From assembly GCA_018830415.1 (NCBI GenBank), contig JAHJSJ010000228.1:1-9212 (forward strand): DNA of 9,212 nucleotides. The letters run 5' to 3'. Both the position numbers and the translations under genes were made by a program. Within the stretch, counting starts at the first letter, position 1, and every line of letters starts with the position of its first letter. Shown one piece after another: positions 1 to 5,711 of the stretch. The notes below the pieces were generated by a model. The model searched no databases. It was given only the letters and a program-made list of their open reading frames with translations, and was not told the origin of the DNA. Origin of the DNA: Alphaproteobacteria bacterium (GTDB lineage Bacteria; Pseudomonadota; Alphaproteobacteria; Sphingomonadales; Sphingomonadaceae).

Positions 1-390
1 CCGTTCCCGCAACGCCGCCTCGAAATCGATCTCGCCCTGCATCGCGCGTTCGGTAATCGCGGCGATCTGCGGTTTGATCCCGGCGTAATCGGCCAATTCA
101 TCGATGCATTCCTGCCCGATCATGGTCGAATCCATGTCGGAAACGAACAGGCGTGGCACCATGATCGGGGCATCGCTTACCAGCATATCGGCAGGCGCAA
201 ACACTTGGTCAATCGCGCCCAGCACCGCCGCCGGATCGCCGTCATCAAACTGCAATTCCAGCACATTTCCGCCGTCGGCTGGCAATGCCGCGGCGGCAAG
301 CGGCATCCCGGCCTCTGCCAATTGCACAGCCAGCGCATCGAGACGCGTTTCACATTCTTCCGTCTCTGCTATCAGCCGCGCAATGAGCAT
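1..390 (-). CDS. serB: Phosphoserine phosphatase SerB, N-terminal part (runs off the window)
   Basis: SerB performs the last step of serine synthesis, hydrolysing L-phosphoserine to L-serine in the cytoplasm. Reading the reverse strand from 390 gives 130 residues before the window edge. The HAD-family nucleophile motif DMDST is at residues 85-89: Asp85 would be the phosphorylated nucleophile and Asp87 the acid/base. It is followed by the SerB-typical stretches GQECIDELAD and ITERAMQGEIDF. Residues 1-80 form the variable N-terminal domain that precedes the HAD core in proteobacterial SerB. The family is usually about 290 residues, so more than half lies outside. The start at 390 is supported by a GGAG Shine-Dalgarno sequence 8 bases upstream on the reverse strand (about 399-402). 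Its first codons overlap those of the divergent miaA, so each gene's promoter and leader must lie within or beyond the other's coding start. Identification is firm; only the extent is incomplete. Confidence 0.93.
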   Translation of the reverse strand, partial: MLIARLIAETEECETRLDALAVQLAEAGMPLAAAALPADGGNVLELQFDDGDPAAVLGAIDQVFAPADMLVSDAPIMVPRLFVSDMDSTMIGQECIDELADYAGIKPQIAAITERAMQGEIDFEAALRER

Positions 391-1339
391 TCAGTCTTCT
401 CCATCAGCACCGGTCGCGCTCATCGCAGGGCCGACCGCCAGCGGCAAGAGCGCGATTGCAGTCGCCCTCGCCCATCGTCTCGCACAGGCCGGGCGGCGCG
501 GCGTGGTGATCAACGCCGACAGCGCGCAGGTCTATGCCGATCTGCGCATCCTTTCAGCCCGCCCGTCCGATGATGAGATGGAGGGTGTTGAGCACCGGCT
601 GTTCGGCGCGTGGGACGGGGCCGAGGCGTGTTCGGCAGCAGCATGGGCGGCGCGGGCCAAGGCCGAAATTGACGATTGCCATGCAGCGGGCGCGGTGCCG
701 ATTCTGGTCGGCGGAACCGGGCTTTATCTCAAGGTACTGCTCGAAGGGATTGCGCCGATCCCGGCGATTGATCCTGATGTGCGCGCGGTGGTGCGAGCGC
801 TGCCCGATGATGGCGCTTACAAATTGCTCAGGATCGAAGACCCGCTGCGCGCGGCCGAACTTGCGCCGACTGATCGCCAGCGCATCGCCCGCGCGCTGGA
901 GGTCAAGCGGTCGACCGGGGTGACGTTGGCCGATTGGCAGATGGCCAAGGCGGGCGGTATCGGTGAGGCGGTCGATCTGCACCCGCTGGTGGTGATGCCC
1001 GACCGCACATGGCTTTATGATCGCTGCGACCGGCGGTTCGAAGCGATGTTGCAGGCGGGCGCGGTGGCCGAGGTGGAGGCCTTGCTCGCACGAAAACTTG
1101 ATCCAGACCTGCCGGTGATGCGCGCCATCGGCGTCCCGGAAATCGCCGCCTTTCTGGCAGGCGCTCTGCCGCGCGAGGCGATGGTTGCCGCGGGGCAACA
1201 GGCAACGCGCAATTATGCCAAGCGCCAATTCACGTGGTTCCGGCGGCAGGTGCCCGAAGATTGGGGACGGGCGGATATCGGCTTTGAATCCGAAACTGTC
1301 GATATTGGAACTTATTTTGCATCATTATTACGTGAATAA
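383..1339 (+). CDS. miaA: tRNA dimethylallyltransferase MiaA
   Basis: MiaA transfers a dimethylallyl group from DMAPP to N6 of A37 in tRNAs that read UNN codons, the first step of ms2i6A formation. The 318-residue protein has the P-loop GPTASGKS (residues 16-23), the NADSAQVY motif carrying the conserved Asp, the ARPSDDEM stretch, VGGTGLYLK, DRQRIARALEV, AIGVPEIAAFLAG and the C-terminal ATRNYAKRQFTWFRRQ segment that contacts tRNA. Length is normal for the family. The frame stays open upstream to 104, but that part is antisense to serB and looks unlike MiaA, so I chose ATG 383. No clear Shine-Dalgarno precedes this ATG, which may mean a very short or leaderless transcript. The start overlaps that of divergent serB by 8 bases. 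The gene ends 133 bases before ilvB, so it could be co-transcribed with it, although a hairpin at 1392-1411 may separate them. Confidence 0.95.
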   Translation: MSIQSSPSAPVALIAGPTASGKSAIAVALAHRLAQAGRRGVVINADSAQVYADLRILSARPSDDEMEGVEHRLFGAWDGAEACSAAAWAARAKAEIDDCHAAGAVPILVGGTGLYLKVLLEGIAPIPAIDPDVRAVVRALPDDGAYKLLRIEDPLRAAELAPTDRQRIARALEVKRSTGVTLADWQMAKAGGIGEAVDLHPLVVMPDRTWLYDRCDRRFEAMLQAGAVAEVEALLARKLDPDLPVMRAIGVPEIAAFLAGALPREAMVAAGQQATRNYAKRQFTWFRRQVPEDWGRADIGFESETVDIGTYFASLLRE

Positions 1340-1372
1340 TGGTTGACCTATCAGATTATAACCGATAGCGGC

Positions 1373-1432
1373 ATGTTAAATCGGTCCGGTGCGGTCCCCT
1401 GCATCGGGCCGGTTTCGTTGTTAAGGCCCTGA
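1373..1432 (+). CDS. Possible ilv leader peptide (19 codons)
   Basis: This small ORF between miaA and ilvB encodes MLNRSGAVPCIGPVSLLRP. Six of its 19 codons are for branched-chain amino acids: Leu2, Val8, Ile11, Val14, Leu16 and Leu17, with the last four close together at 1403-1423. That position and composition would suit a leader peptide sensing Ile/Val/Leu supply for the ilvBN genes. There is no Shine-Dalgarno, but a TATAAC box at 1357-1362 lies 10 bases upstream of the ATG, so a nearly leaderless start is conceivable. The ORF overlaps alternative hairpins at 1392-1429. The density of regulatory codons is much lower than in classical ilv leaders and I found no run of Ile codons, so a chance ORF is a real alternative. 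Confidence 0.3.
   Translation: MLNRSGAVPCIGPVSLLRP
1392..1429 (+). promoter_or_regulatory. Alternative hairpins before ilvB (possible attenuator or miaA terminator)
   Basis: CGGTCC (1392-1397) can pair with GGGCCG (1406-1411), including one G-U pair, around an 8-base loop. The sequence GTTTCGTTGTT follows, which resembles the T-rich tail of a weak intrinsic terminator. The second arm (1406-1410, GGGCC) can instead pair perfectly with GGCCC at 1425-1429, so the two hairpins exclude each other. A further short stem, GCGCG (1436-1440) with CGCGC (1450-1454), lies just before the ilvB ribosome-binding site. The simplest reading is a weak terminator after miaA. The more interesting one is a switch controlled by translation of the small ORF that overlaps it. 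The stems are short, so this is tentative. Confidence 0.35.
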
Positions 1433-1462
1433 CCCGCGCGGTTAAATCACGCGCATTACAAT

Positions 1463-1466
1463 GGAG
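1463..1466 (+). promoter_or_regulatory. ilvB Shine-Dalgarno that sets a GTG start
   Basis: GGAG lies 6 bases before GTG 1473. The in-frame ATG at 1461 overlaps this motif and has no ribosome-binding site of its own, so the GTG is the better start for ilvB. Confidence 0.65.
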
Positions 1467-1472
1467 TTTTTC

Positions 1473-3272
1473 GTGTCCGCCTCGCCACATTCTGCATCAA
1501 CGCAGTCCGCCCCACTCAGCGGCGCGGCCATTCTGGTGCAGTGCCTGGTCGAACAGGGGGTCGAATTCGTGTTCGGCTATCCCGGCGGCGCGGTGCTTCC
1601 GATCTATGATGAGCTGTTCGGCGATGCCAAGGGGCCGGGGCACATCCGCCACATTCTTGTTCGTCACGAGGCCGGAGCGATCCACGCGGCAGAAGGTTAC
1701 GCCCGCGCCACTGGCAAGCCGGGCGTGGCGCTGGTCACGTCAGGCCCCGGCGCGACCAATGCGATCACCGGAATCGCCGATGCGTGGATGGATTCGATCC
1801 CGCTGGTGGTGATCACCGGCCAAGTGCCAACCGCGCTGATCGGCACCGATGCGTTTCAGGAAGCCGATACGATCGGCATCACCCGCCACTGCACCAAGCA
1901 TAATTATCTGGTCAAAGACCCCGCCGATCTGGCCGCGACGATCAAGGAAGCCTTTCTGATCGCCACCACCGGCAGGCCCGGCCCGGTGGTGATCGACATT
2001 CCCAAGGATGTGCAGATCGCGGTGCCATCGCAGCGCCGTGCCCTGGCGCGGGCGGGCGCGCATCGCTATGCCCCGCAGACCGTCGCCCCGCCCGAACAGA
2101 TTGTCGAAGCGGTTGAATTGATCGCCAATGCGCAGGCTCCGATTTTTTATACAGGCGGCGGGGTGATCAATTCCGGGCCCGAGGCGAGCCGGTTGCTGCG
2201 ACAATTGCAGGACATCACCGGCGCGCCGGTTACATCGACTCTGATGGGGCTTGGCGCGTTTCCTTCGCAACACCCCGATTGGCTGGGGATGCTGGGGATG
2301 CACGGCACCTACGAAGCAAATATGGCGATGAACAAGGCCGATGTGATGGTGTGCATCGGCGCGCGGTTTGATGACCGGGTGACCGGACGGCTCGATGCGT
2401 TCTCGCCGGGCTCCAAGAAAATCCACATCGATATAGACCGCTCCTCGATCAACAAGACGGTGCCGGTCGACATGGGCATCGTCGGCGATTGCGGCACAGT
2501 GCTGGCGCAGCTGATCGAGGCGTGGGGCAATCGGCAGGCGCAGGATCTGGGCGAATGGAAGGCGCGGATCGCAGGCTGGCGCGCGCGCGAATGCCTCGCC
2601 TATCCCGAACGTTCAGCCAAACACCCCGGCATGATCATGCCGCAAAAGGCGGTCGAGCGGCTCTATGCCCTCACCCACCAACGCAGCCCGATCATCACCA
2701 CCGAAGTCGGCCAGCACCAGATGTGGGCGGCGCAGTATTTCGGGTTTGAAGACCCCAACAAGTGGCTGACATCGGGCGGGCTGGGCACAATGGGTTACGG
2801 GCTGCCCGCGGCAATCGGCGCGCAGTTGGGCCACCCCGATGCGCTGGTGATCGATATTGCGGGCGAGGCCTCGATTCAGATGAACATCCAGGAACTGGGC
2901 ACCGCGTCGCAATACCGCCTGCCGGTCAAAGTGTTCATCCTCAACAACGAATATATGGGCATGGTCCGCCAATGGCAGGAACTGACCTATGAAAGCCGCT
3001 ATTCGAACTCCTATTCCGATAGCCTGCCCGATTTCGTGAGACTGGCTGAGGCTTACGGGTGGAAAGGCATTCGCATCCATGATGAAAGTGAACTGGACGA
3101 AGGCATTGCCGCGATGCTCGCGCATGATGGCCCGGTGATGGTCGATTGTCTGGTCGCTCAGGATGCCAACTGCCTGCCGATGATCCCTTCGGGCGCGGCG
3201 CATACCGAAATGATGCTGTATGGCGACACGGTCGAAGGCACGATGGATGACGAAGCCAAGGCGCTGGTGTAG
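1473..3272 (+). CDS. ilvB: Acetohydroxyacid synthase large (catalytic) subunit
   Basis: This enzyme condenses pyruvate with pyruvate or 2-oxobutyrate to give acetolactate or acetohydroxybutyrate, the first common step of valine, leucine and isoleucine synthesis; it uses ThDP, Mg2+ and FAD. The 599-residue protein (from GTG 1473) has the N-terminal ThDP domain with FGYPGGAVLPIYDEL (34-48) and RHEAG, whose Glu66 matches the catalytic glutamate that activates ThDP. SGPGATNAITGIADA follows, then the central FAD-associated domain (about 205-345, with GARFDDRVTGRL), and the C-terminal domain with WLTSGGLGTMGYGLPAA and ILNNEYMGM. The Mg-ThDP motif reads GEAS at 464-467, with Glu465 where GDG or GDA is usual; Asn492 in the NN pair is kept. 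Length is normal. An alternative start at ATG 1461 would add four residues. ilvN follows after 27 bases, so the two subunits are presumably co-transcribed. The preceding spacer may hold an attenuator. Confidence 0.96.
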   Translation: MSASPHSASTQSAPLSGAAILVQCLVEQGVEFVFGYPGGAVLPIYDELFGDAKGPGHIRHILVRHEAGAIHAAEGYARATGKPGVALVTSGPGATNAITGIADAWMDSIPLVVITGQVPTALIGTDAFQEADTIGITRHCTKHNYLVKDPADLAATIKEAFLIATTGRPGPVVIDIPKDVQIAVPSQRRALARAGAHRYAPQTVAPPEQIVEAVELIANAQAPIFYTGGGVINSGPEASRLLRQLQDITGAPVTSTLMGLGAFPSQHPDWLGMLGMHGTYEANMAMNKADVMVCIGARFDDRVTGRLDAFSPGSKKIHIDIDRSSINKTVPVDMGIVGDCGTVLAQLIEAWGNRQAQDLGEWKARIAGWRARECLAYPERSAKHPGMIMPQKAVERLYALTHQRSPIITTEVGQHQMWAAQYFGFEDPNKWLTSGGLGTMGYGLPAAIGAQLGHPDALVIDIAGEASIQMNIQELGTASQYRLPVKVFILNNEYMGMVRQWQELTYESRYSNSYSDSLPDFVRLAEAYGWKGIRIHDESELDEGIAAMLAHDGPVMVDCLVAQDANCLPMIPSGAAHTEMMLYGDTVEGTMDDEAKALV

Positions 3273-3299
3273 CGCGCTGCTACAGCGAAAGTTTGCAAC

Positions 3300-3815
3300 A
3301 TGAAAATCACCGAAGCAGCCTCTGAGCGCCACGTGCTCGCCGTGATGGTCGATAATGAGCCGGGGATCCTCGCCAAGATCACCGGGCTGTTCACCGCGCG
3401 GGGGTATAATATCGACAGCCTGACCGTGGCCGACATTTCCGAAGATCACGCGGTCAGCCGGATCACCATCGTCACCAACGGCCCGCCGCAGGTAATCGAC
3501 CAGATCGAAGCCCAACTGGAACGGCTGGTGCCGGTCCACAAGGTCACCGACCTCACCACCGCCGGGCCCCACGTGGAGCGCGAACTCGCCCTCATCAAGG
3601 TAACCGGCACGGGCGAAAAGCGGGTCGAAGCGCTACGCTTGGCCGATATCTTCCGCGCGCGGCCCGTCGATACCACCACCGAAAGCTTCATCTTCGAAAT
3701 CACCGGCCCGCCCGACAAGGTCGACAGCTTCATCGCCCTGATGCGCGAGTTGGGGCTGGTCGAAGTGGGCCGCACCGGGATCGTCGGGATGATCCGCGGG
3801 GCCGAGGGGGCTTAG
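3300..3815 (+). CDS. ilvN: Acetohydroxyacid synthase small (regulatory) subunit
   Basis: IlvN (also named IlvH) binds the large subunit, raises its activity and gives feedback inhibition, usually by valine. The 171-residue protein begins with an ACT domain (about 10-85): RHVLAVMVDNEPGILAKI, then FTARGYNIDSLTV and SRITIVTNG, which match the effector-binding ACT fold of this family. The C-terminal half (about 90-168), with ELALIKVTG, FIFEITGPPDKVDSFI and LGLVEVGRTGIVGM, is the AHAS small-subunit C-terminal domain. Length is that of the short alphaproteobacterial and enterobacterial IlvH type. The start at 3300 has only a weak AG-rich region upstream, so translation may be coupled to ilvB, 27 bases away. 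A palindromic repeat follows its stop codon and separates it from ilvC. Confidence 0.95.
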   Translation: MKITEAASERHVLAVMVDNEPGILAKITGLFTARGYNIDSLTVADISEDHAVSRITIVTNGPPQVIDQIEAQLERLVPVHKVTDLTTAGPHVERELALIKVTGTGEKRVEALRLADIFRARPVDTTTESFIFEITGPPDKVDSFIALMRELGLVEVGRTGIVGMIRGAEGA

Positions 3816-3829
3816 CTCTCATATTTTAC

Positions 3830-3900
3830 GTCATCCCGGCGCAGGCCGGGTTCCATTTTCACTAGCGCCGGAACCGGGTTCCGGCCTTCGCCGGAATGAC
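3830..3900. repeat. Palindromic repeat element between ilvN and ilvC
   Basis: This 71-base element begins GTCATCCCGGCGCAGGCCGG and ends with a near inverted copy: the reverse complement of its right end is GTCATTCCGGCGAAGGCCGG, 18 of 20 identical. Each arm also forms its own hairpin: CCCGGC/GCCGGG with a 4-base loop on the left and CCGGC/GCCGG with a 4-base loop on the right. In the centre GCCGGAAC (3867-3874) pairs perfectly with GTTCCGGC (3878-3885). The form, GTCATyCCsGC...GCsGGAATGAC, is that of the dispersed intergenic palindromic (MITE- or REP-like) repeats common in alphaproteobacteria. It probably spread as a non-coding mobile unit and may now act as an RNA processing or partial termination site that uncouples ilvC from ilvBN. 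Confidence 0.8.
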
Positions 3901-3905
3901 AAGGA
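3901..3905 (+). promoter_or_regulatory. ilvC Shine-Dalgarno abutting the repeat
   Basis: AAGGA lies 8 bases before ATG 3914 and directly follows the last base of the palindromic repeat. It supports ATG 3914 as the ilvC start over any upstream in-frame codon within the repeat. It also means that the hairpins of the repeat stand right beside the ribosome-binding site in the mRNA. Confidence 0.7.
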
Positions 3906-3913
3906 TTATCCCA

Positions 3914-4933
3914 ATGAAAGTTTACTACGACGCCGATGCCGATCTCAATCTGATCAAATCGAAGAAGGTCGCGATTGTCGGCTATGGCTCGCAGGGCCAC
4001 GCCCATGCCCAGAACCTGCGCGATAGCGGCGTGGCCGAAGTCGCCATCGCGCTGCGTGAAGGTTCGGCCACCGCCAAGAAGGTCGAAGCCGCCGGGTTCA
4101 AGGTGCTCACCAACACCGCCGCCGCGCAATGGGCCGACGTGCTGATGATCCTCGCGCCCGATGAGCATCAGGCCGGCATCTGGGAAAACGATATCAAGGG
4201 CCACATGAAACCCGGCAGCGCGCTCGCCTTTGCCCACGGGCTCAACGTGCATTTTGGCCTGATCGAACCGCCCGCCGATATCGACGTGATCATGATCGCG
4301 CCCAAAGGCCCCGGCCACACCGTGCGCAGTGAATATGTGAAGGGCGGCGGCGTGCCGTGCCTGATCGCGGTGCATCAGGACGCCAGCGGCGCAGCGCATG
4401 ACGTGGCGCTCGCCTATGCCAGTGCGGTTGGCGGCGGGCGCAGCGGCATCATCGAAACCAACTTCCGCGAGGAATGCGAAACCGATCTGTTCGGTGAACA
4501 GGCGGTGCTGTGCGGCGGGATCACCCACCTGATCCAGGCCGGTTTCGAAACGCTGGTCGAAGCCGGTTACGCCCCCGAAATGGCCTATTTCGAGTGCCTG
4601 CACGAAACCAAGCTGATCGTCGATCTGCTGTATGAAGGCGGCATTGCCAACATGCGCTATTCGATCAGCAATACCGCCGAATATGGCGACATCACCACCG
4701 GCCCGCGCATCATCACAGCGGAAACCAAAGCCGAAATGAAGCGCGTGCTCGATGATATCCAGTCGGGCCGGTTCGTGAAGAACTTCGTGCTCGATAACCG
4801 CGCCGGACAGCCCGAATTGAAAGCCGCCCGCAAGCGTGCCGAGGCCCACCCGATCGAACAGACCGGTGCCAAGCTGCGCGCGATGATGCCGTGGATCAGC
4901 GCCAACAAGCTGGTCGACAAGTCGAAAAACTGA
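3914..4933 (+). CDS. ilvC: Ketol-acid reductoisomerase (class I, short form)
   Basis: IlvC converts acetolactate or acetohydroxybutyrate to the dihydroxy acids by Mg-dependent alkyl migration and NAD(P)H reduction, the second common step of Val/Leu/Ile synthesis. The 339-residue protein starts MKVYYDADADL. It has the Rossmann nucleotide-binding motif GYGSQG (23-28) and the cofactor-specificity loop LREGSATAKK (47-56), where Ser51 suggests NADPH. His108 is in AHGLNVHFG and KGPGHTVR is at 131-138. The metal ligands are Asp191 and Glu195 in DLFGE, and Glu227 and Glu231 in FECLHE, and RYSISNTAEYGD is present. All expected catalytic residues are there, and the length is exactly that of class I enzymes. 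The start codon is set by AAGGA at 3901-3905. The gene lies 98 bases after ilvN with a palindromic repeat between them, so it could be read through from ilvBN or expressed separately. Confidence 0.97.
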   Translation: MKVYYDADADLNLIKSKKVAIVGYGSQGHAHAQNLRDSGVAEVAIALREGSATAKKVEAAGFKVLTNTAAAQWADVLMILAPDEHQAGIWENDIKGHMKPGSALAFAHGLNVHFGLIEPPADIDVIMIAPKGPGHTVRSEYVKGGGVPCLIAVHQDASGAAHDVALAYASAVGGGRSGIIETNFREECETDLFGEQAVLCGGITHLIQAGFETLVEAGYAPEMAYFECLHETKLIVDLLYEGGIANMRYSISNTAEYGDITTGPRIITAETKAEMKRVLDDIQSGRFVKNFVLDNRAGQPELKAARKRAEAHPIEQTGAKLRAMMPWISANKLVDKSKN

Positions 4934-5003
4934 CAGGCCCGGCGCGCCGCATCTGTGTTACATCGGGAATTGGGTTTGAGGATCAACAGGAGGCCGATTC
5001 CCG

Positions 5004-5666
5004 ATGAAACGCTTTACATTTGCCGCCGCTGCCGTCGCCGCGCTCACTATTGCGACCGGCGGGATTGTGACTGCGCCTGCCATTTTCGCGCAGGGCGCTC
5101 CGCAGATGCCCGGTGTGCAGGACGCCACGCGTGTTACCGCAGGCACCTATGCAATCGACCCCGCGCACACGCTGGTCGGCTGGAATGTCAACCATTTCGG
5201 TTTCAACGATTATTTCGGCCTGTTCGGCAACATCACCGGAACGCTGACCATCGATCCGGCCAATATCGAGGCGGCGGCGTTTGATATTGCGATACCGGTT
5301 GCCGAAGTTACCCTCGCCAGCGAAGCCCTCAGGAACCACCTGCTGCGCCCCGGAAAGGATGGGGCTGCGCCCGATTTCTTTGGGGCCGAACCGGGCATGG
5401 CCAAGTTTACCTCGACCAAGGTGGTGAAGACCGGCGACACCTCGGCCAATGTGGTGGGCGATCTGACGATCAACGGCAAAACCGCGCCGGTCATGCTAGC
5501 GGTTGAGTTTGTCGGCGCAGGGGCCAACCCGTTCAACAAGAAAGAAACAGTCGGCTTTCATGCCCGCGCGGTGATGGATCGCACCCAGTGGGGCATCAAT
5601 TACGGCGCGCCATTTGTGGGTACGGATGTGGAATTGACCATCAGCGCCGCATTCGAAAAGCAATAA
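5004..5666 (+). CDS. Exported YceI-family protein
   Basis: YceI-family proteins form a lipocalin-like beta barrel in the periplasm; structural work on members shows bound polyisoprenoid chains such as ubiquinone precursors, but the physiological role is not settled. The 220-residue product has an N-terminal signal peptide: Lys2-Arg3, a hydrophobic stretch to about residue 27, and a likely cleavage site after AIFAQ or nearby. The mature part begins the family pattern TYAIDPAHTLVGWNVNHFGF, then FGLFGNITGTLTID, FTSTKV, VVGDLTINGKTAPVML, and GFHARAVMDRTQWGINY, ending with a beta strand. A strong AGGAGG (4988-4993) precedes ATG 5004 by 10 bases. The gene follows ilvC after 70 bases and is followed after 45 bases by a lactate dehydrogenase-like gene, so those two may share a transcript. 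The exact ligand cannot be told from sequence. Confidence 0.9.
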   Translation: MKRFTFAAAAVAALTIATGGIVTAPAIFAQGAPQMPGVQDATRVTAGTYAIDPAHTLVGWNVNHFGFNDYFGLFGNITGTLTIDPANIEAAAFDIAIPVAEVTLASEALRNHLLRPGKDGAAPDFFGAEPGMAKFTSTKVVKTGDTSANVVGDLTINGKTAPVMLAVEFVGAGANPFNKKETVGFHARAVMDRTQWGINYGAPFVGTDVELTISAAFEKQ

Positions 5667-5711
5667 GCCCTACTCGACAGCATCCCGGCAATCGGGCAGT
5701 CCATCGCGACG

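Noticed and set aside
104..382. Upstream extension of the miaA reading frame to an ATG at 104
   Set aside because: This stretch is antisense to serB, which shows clear motifs there, and has no MiaA-like sequence; the protein begins naturally at 383.
1339..1368. Nine-codon ORF MVDLSDYNR overlapping the miaA stop, considered as an ilv leader peptide
   Set aside because: It has only one Val and one Leu codon, too few for attenuation, and no pairing segment at its end.
2613..3572. Reverse-strand ORF (319 codons) across the end of ilvB and start of ilvN
   Set aside because: It spans two real genes and their spacer and has shadow-like composition.
3812..4849. Long reverse-strand ORF (345 codons) opposite ilvC
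   Set aside because: It is the shadow of ilvC codon usage in G+C-rich DNA; it is His/Gly/Asp-rich with no recognisable domain and covers a highly conserved enzyme gene.
4940..4949. Palindrome CGGCGCGCCG after ilvC as a terminator
   Set aside because: It would leave almost no loop and has no T-run; such self-complementary words are frequent at this G+C content.
4934..5003. Possible EcfG (general stress sigma factor) promoter before the yceI-like gene, from GGAATT
   Set aside because: No matching CGTT -10 element at the right spacing.
5684..5696. Short CCCG/CGGG hairpin between the yceI-like and lldD-like genes
   Set aside because: Only 4 bp with no T-run; not enough to call a terminator.
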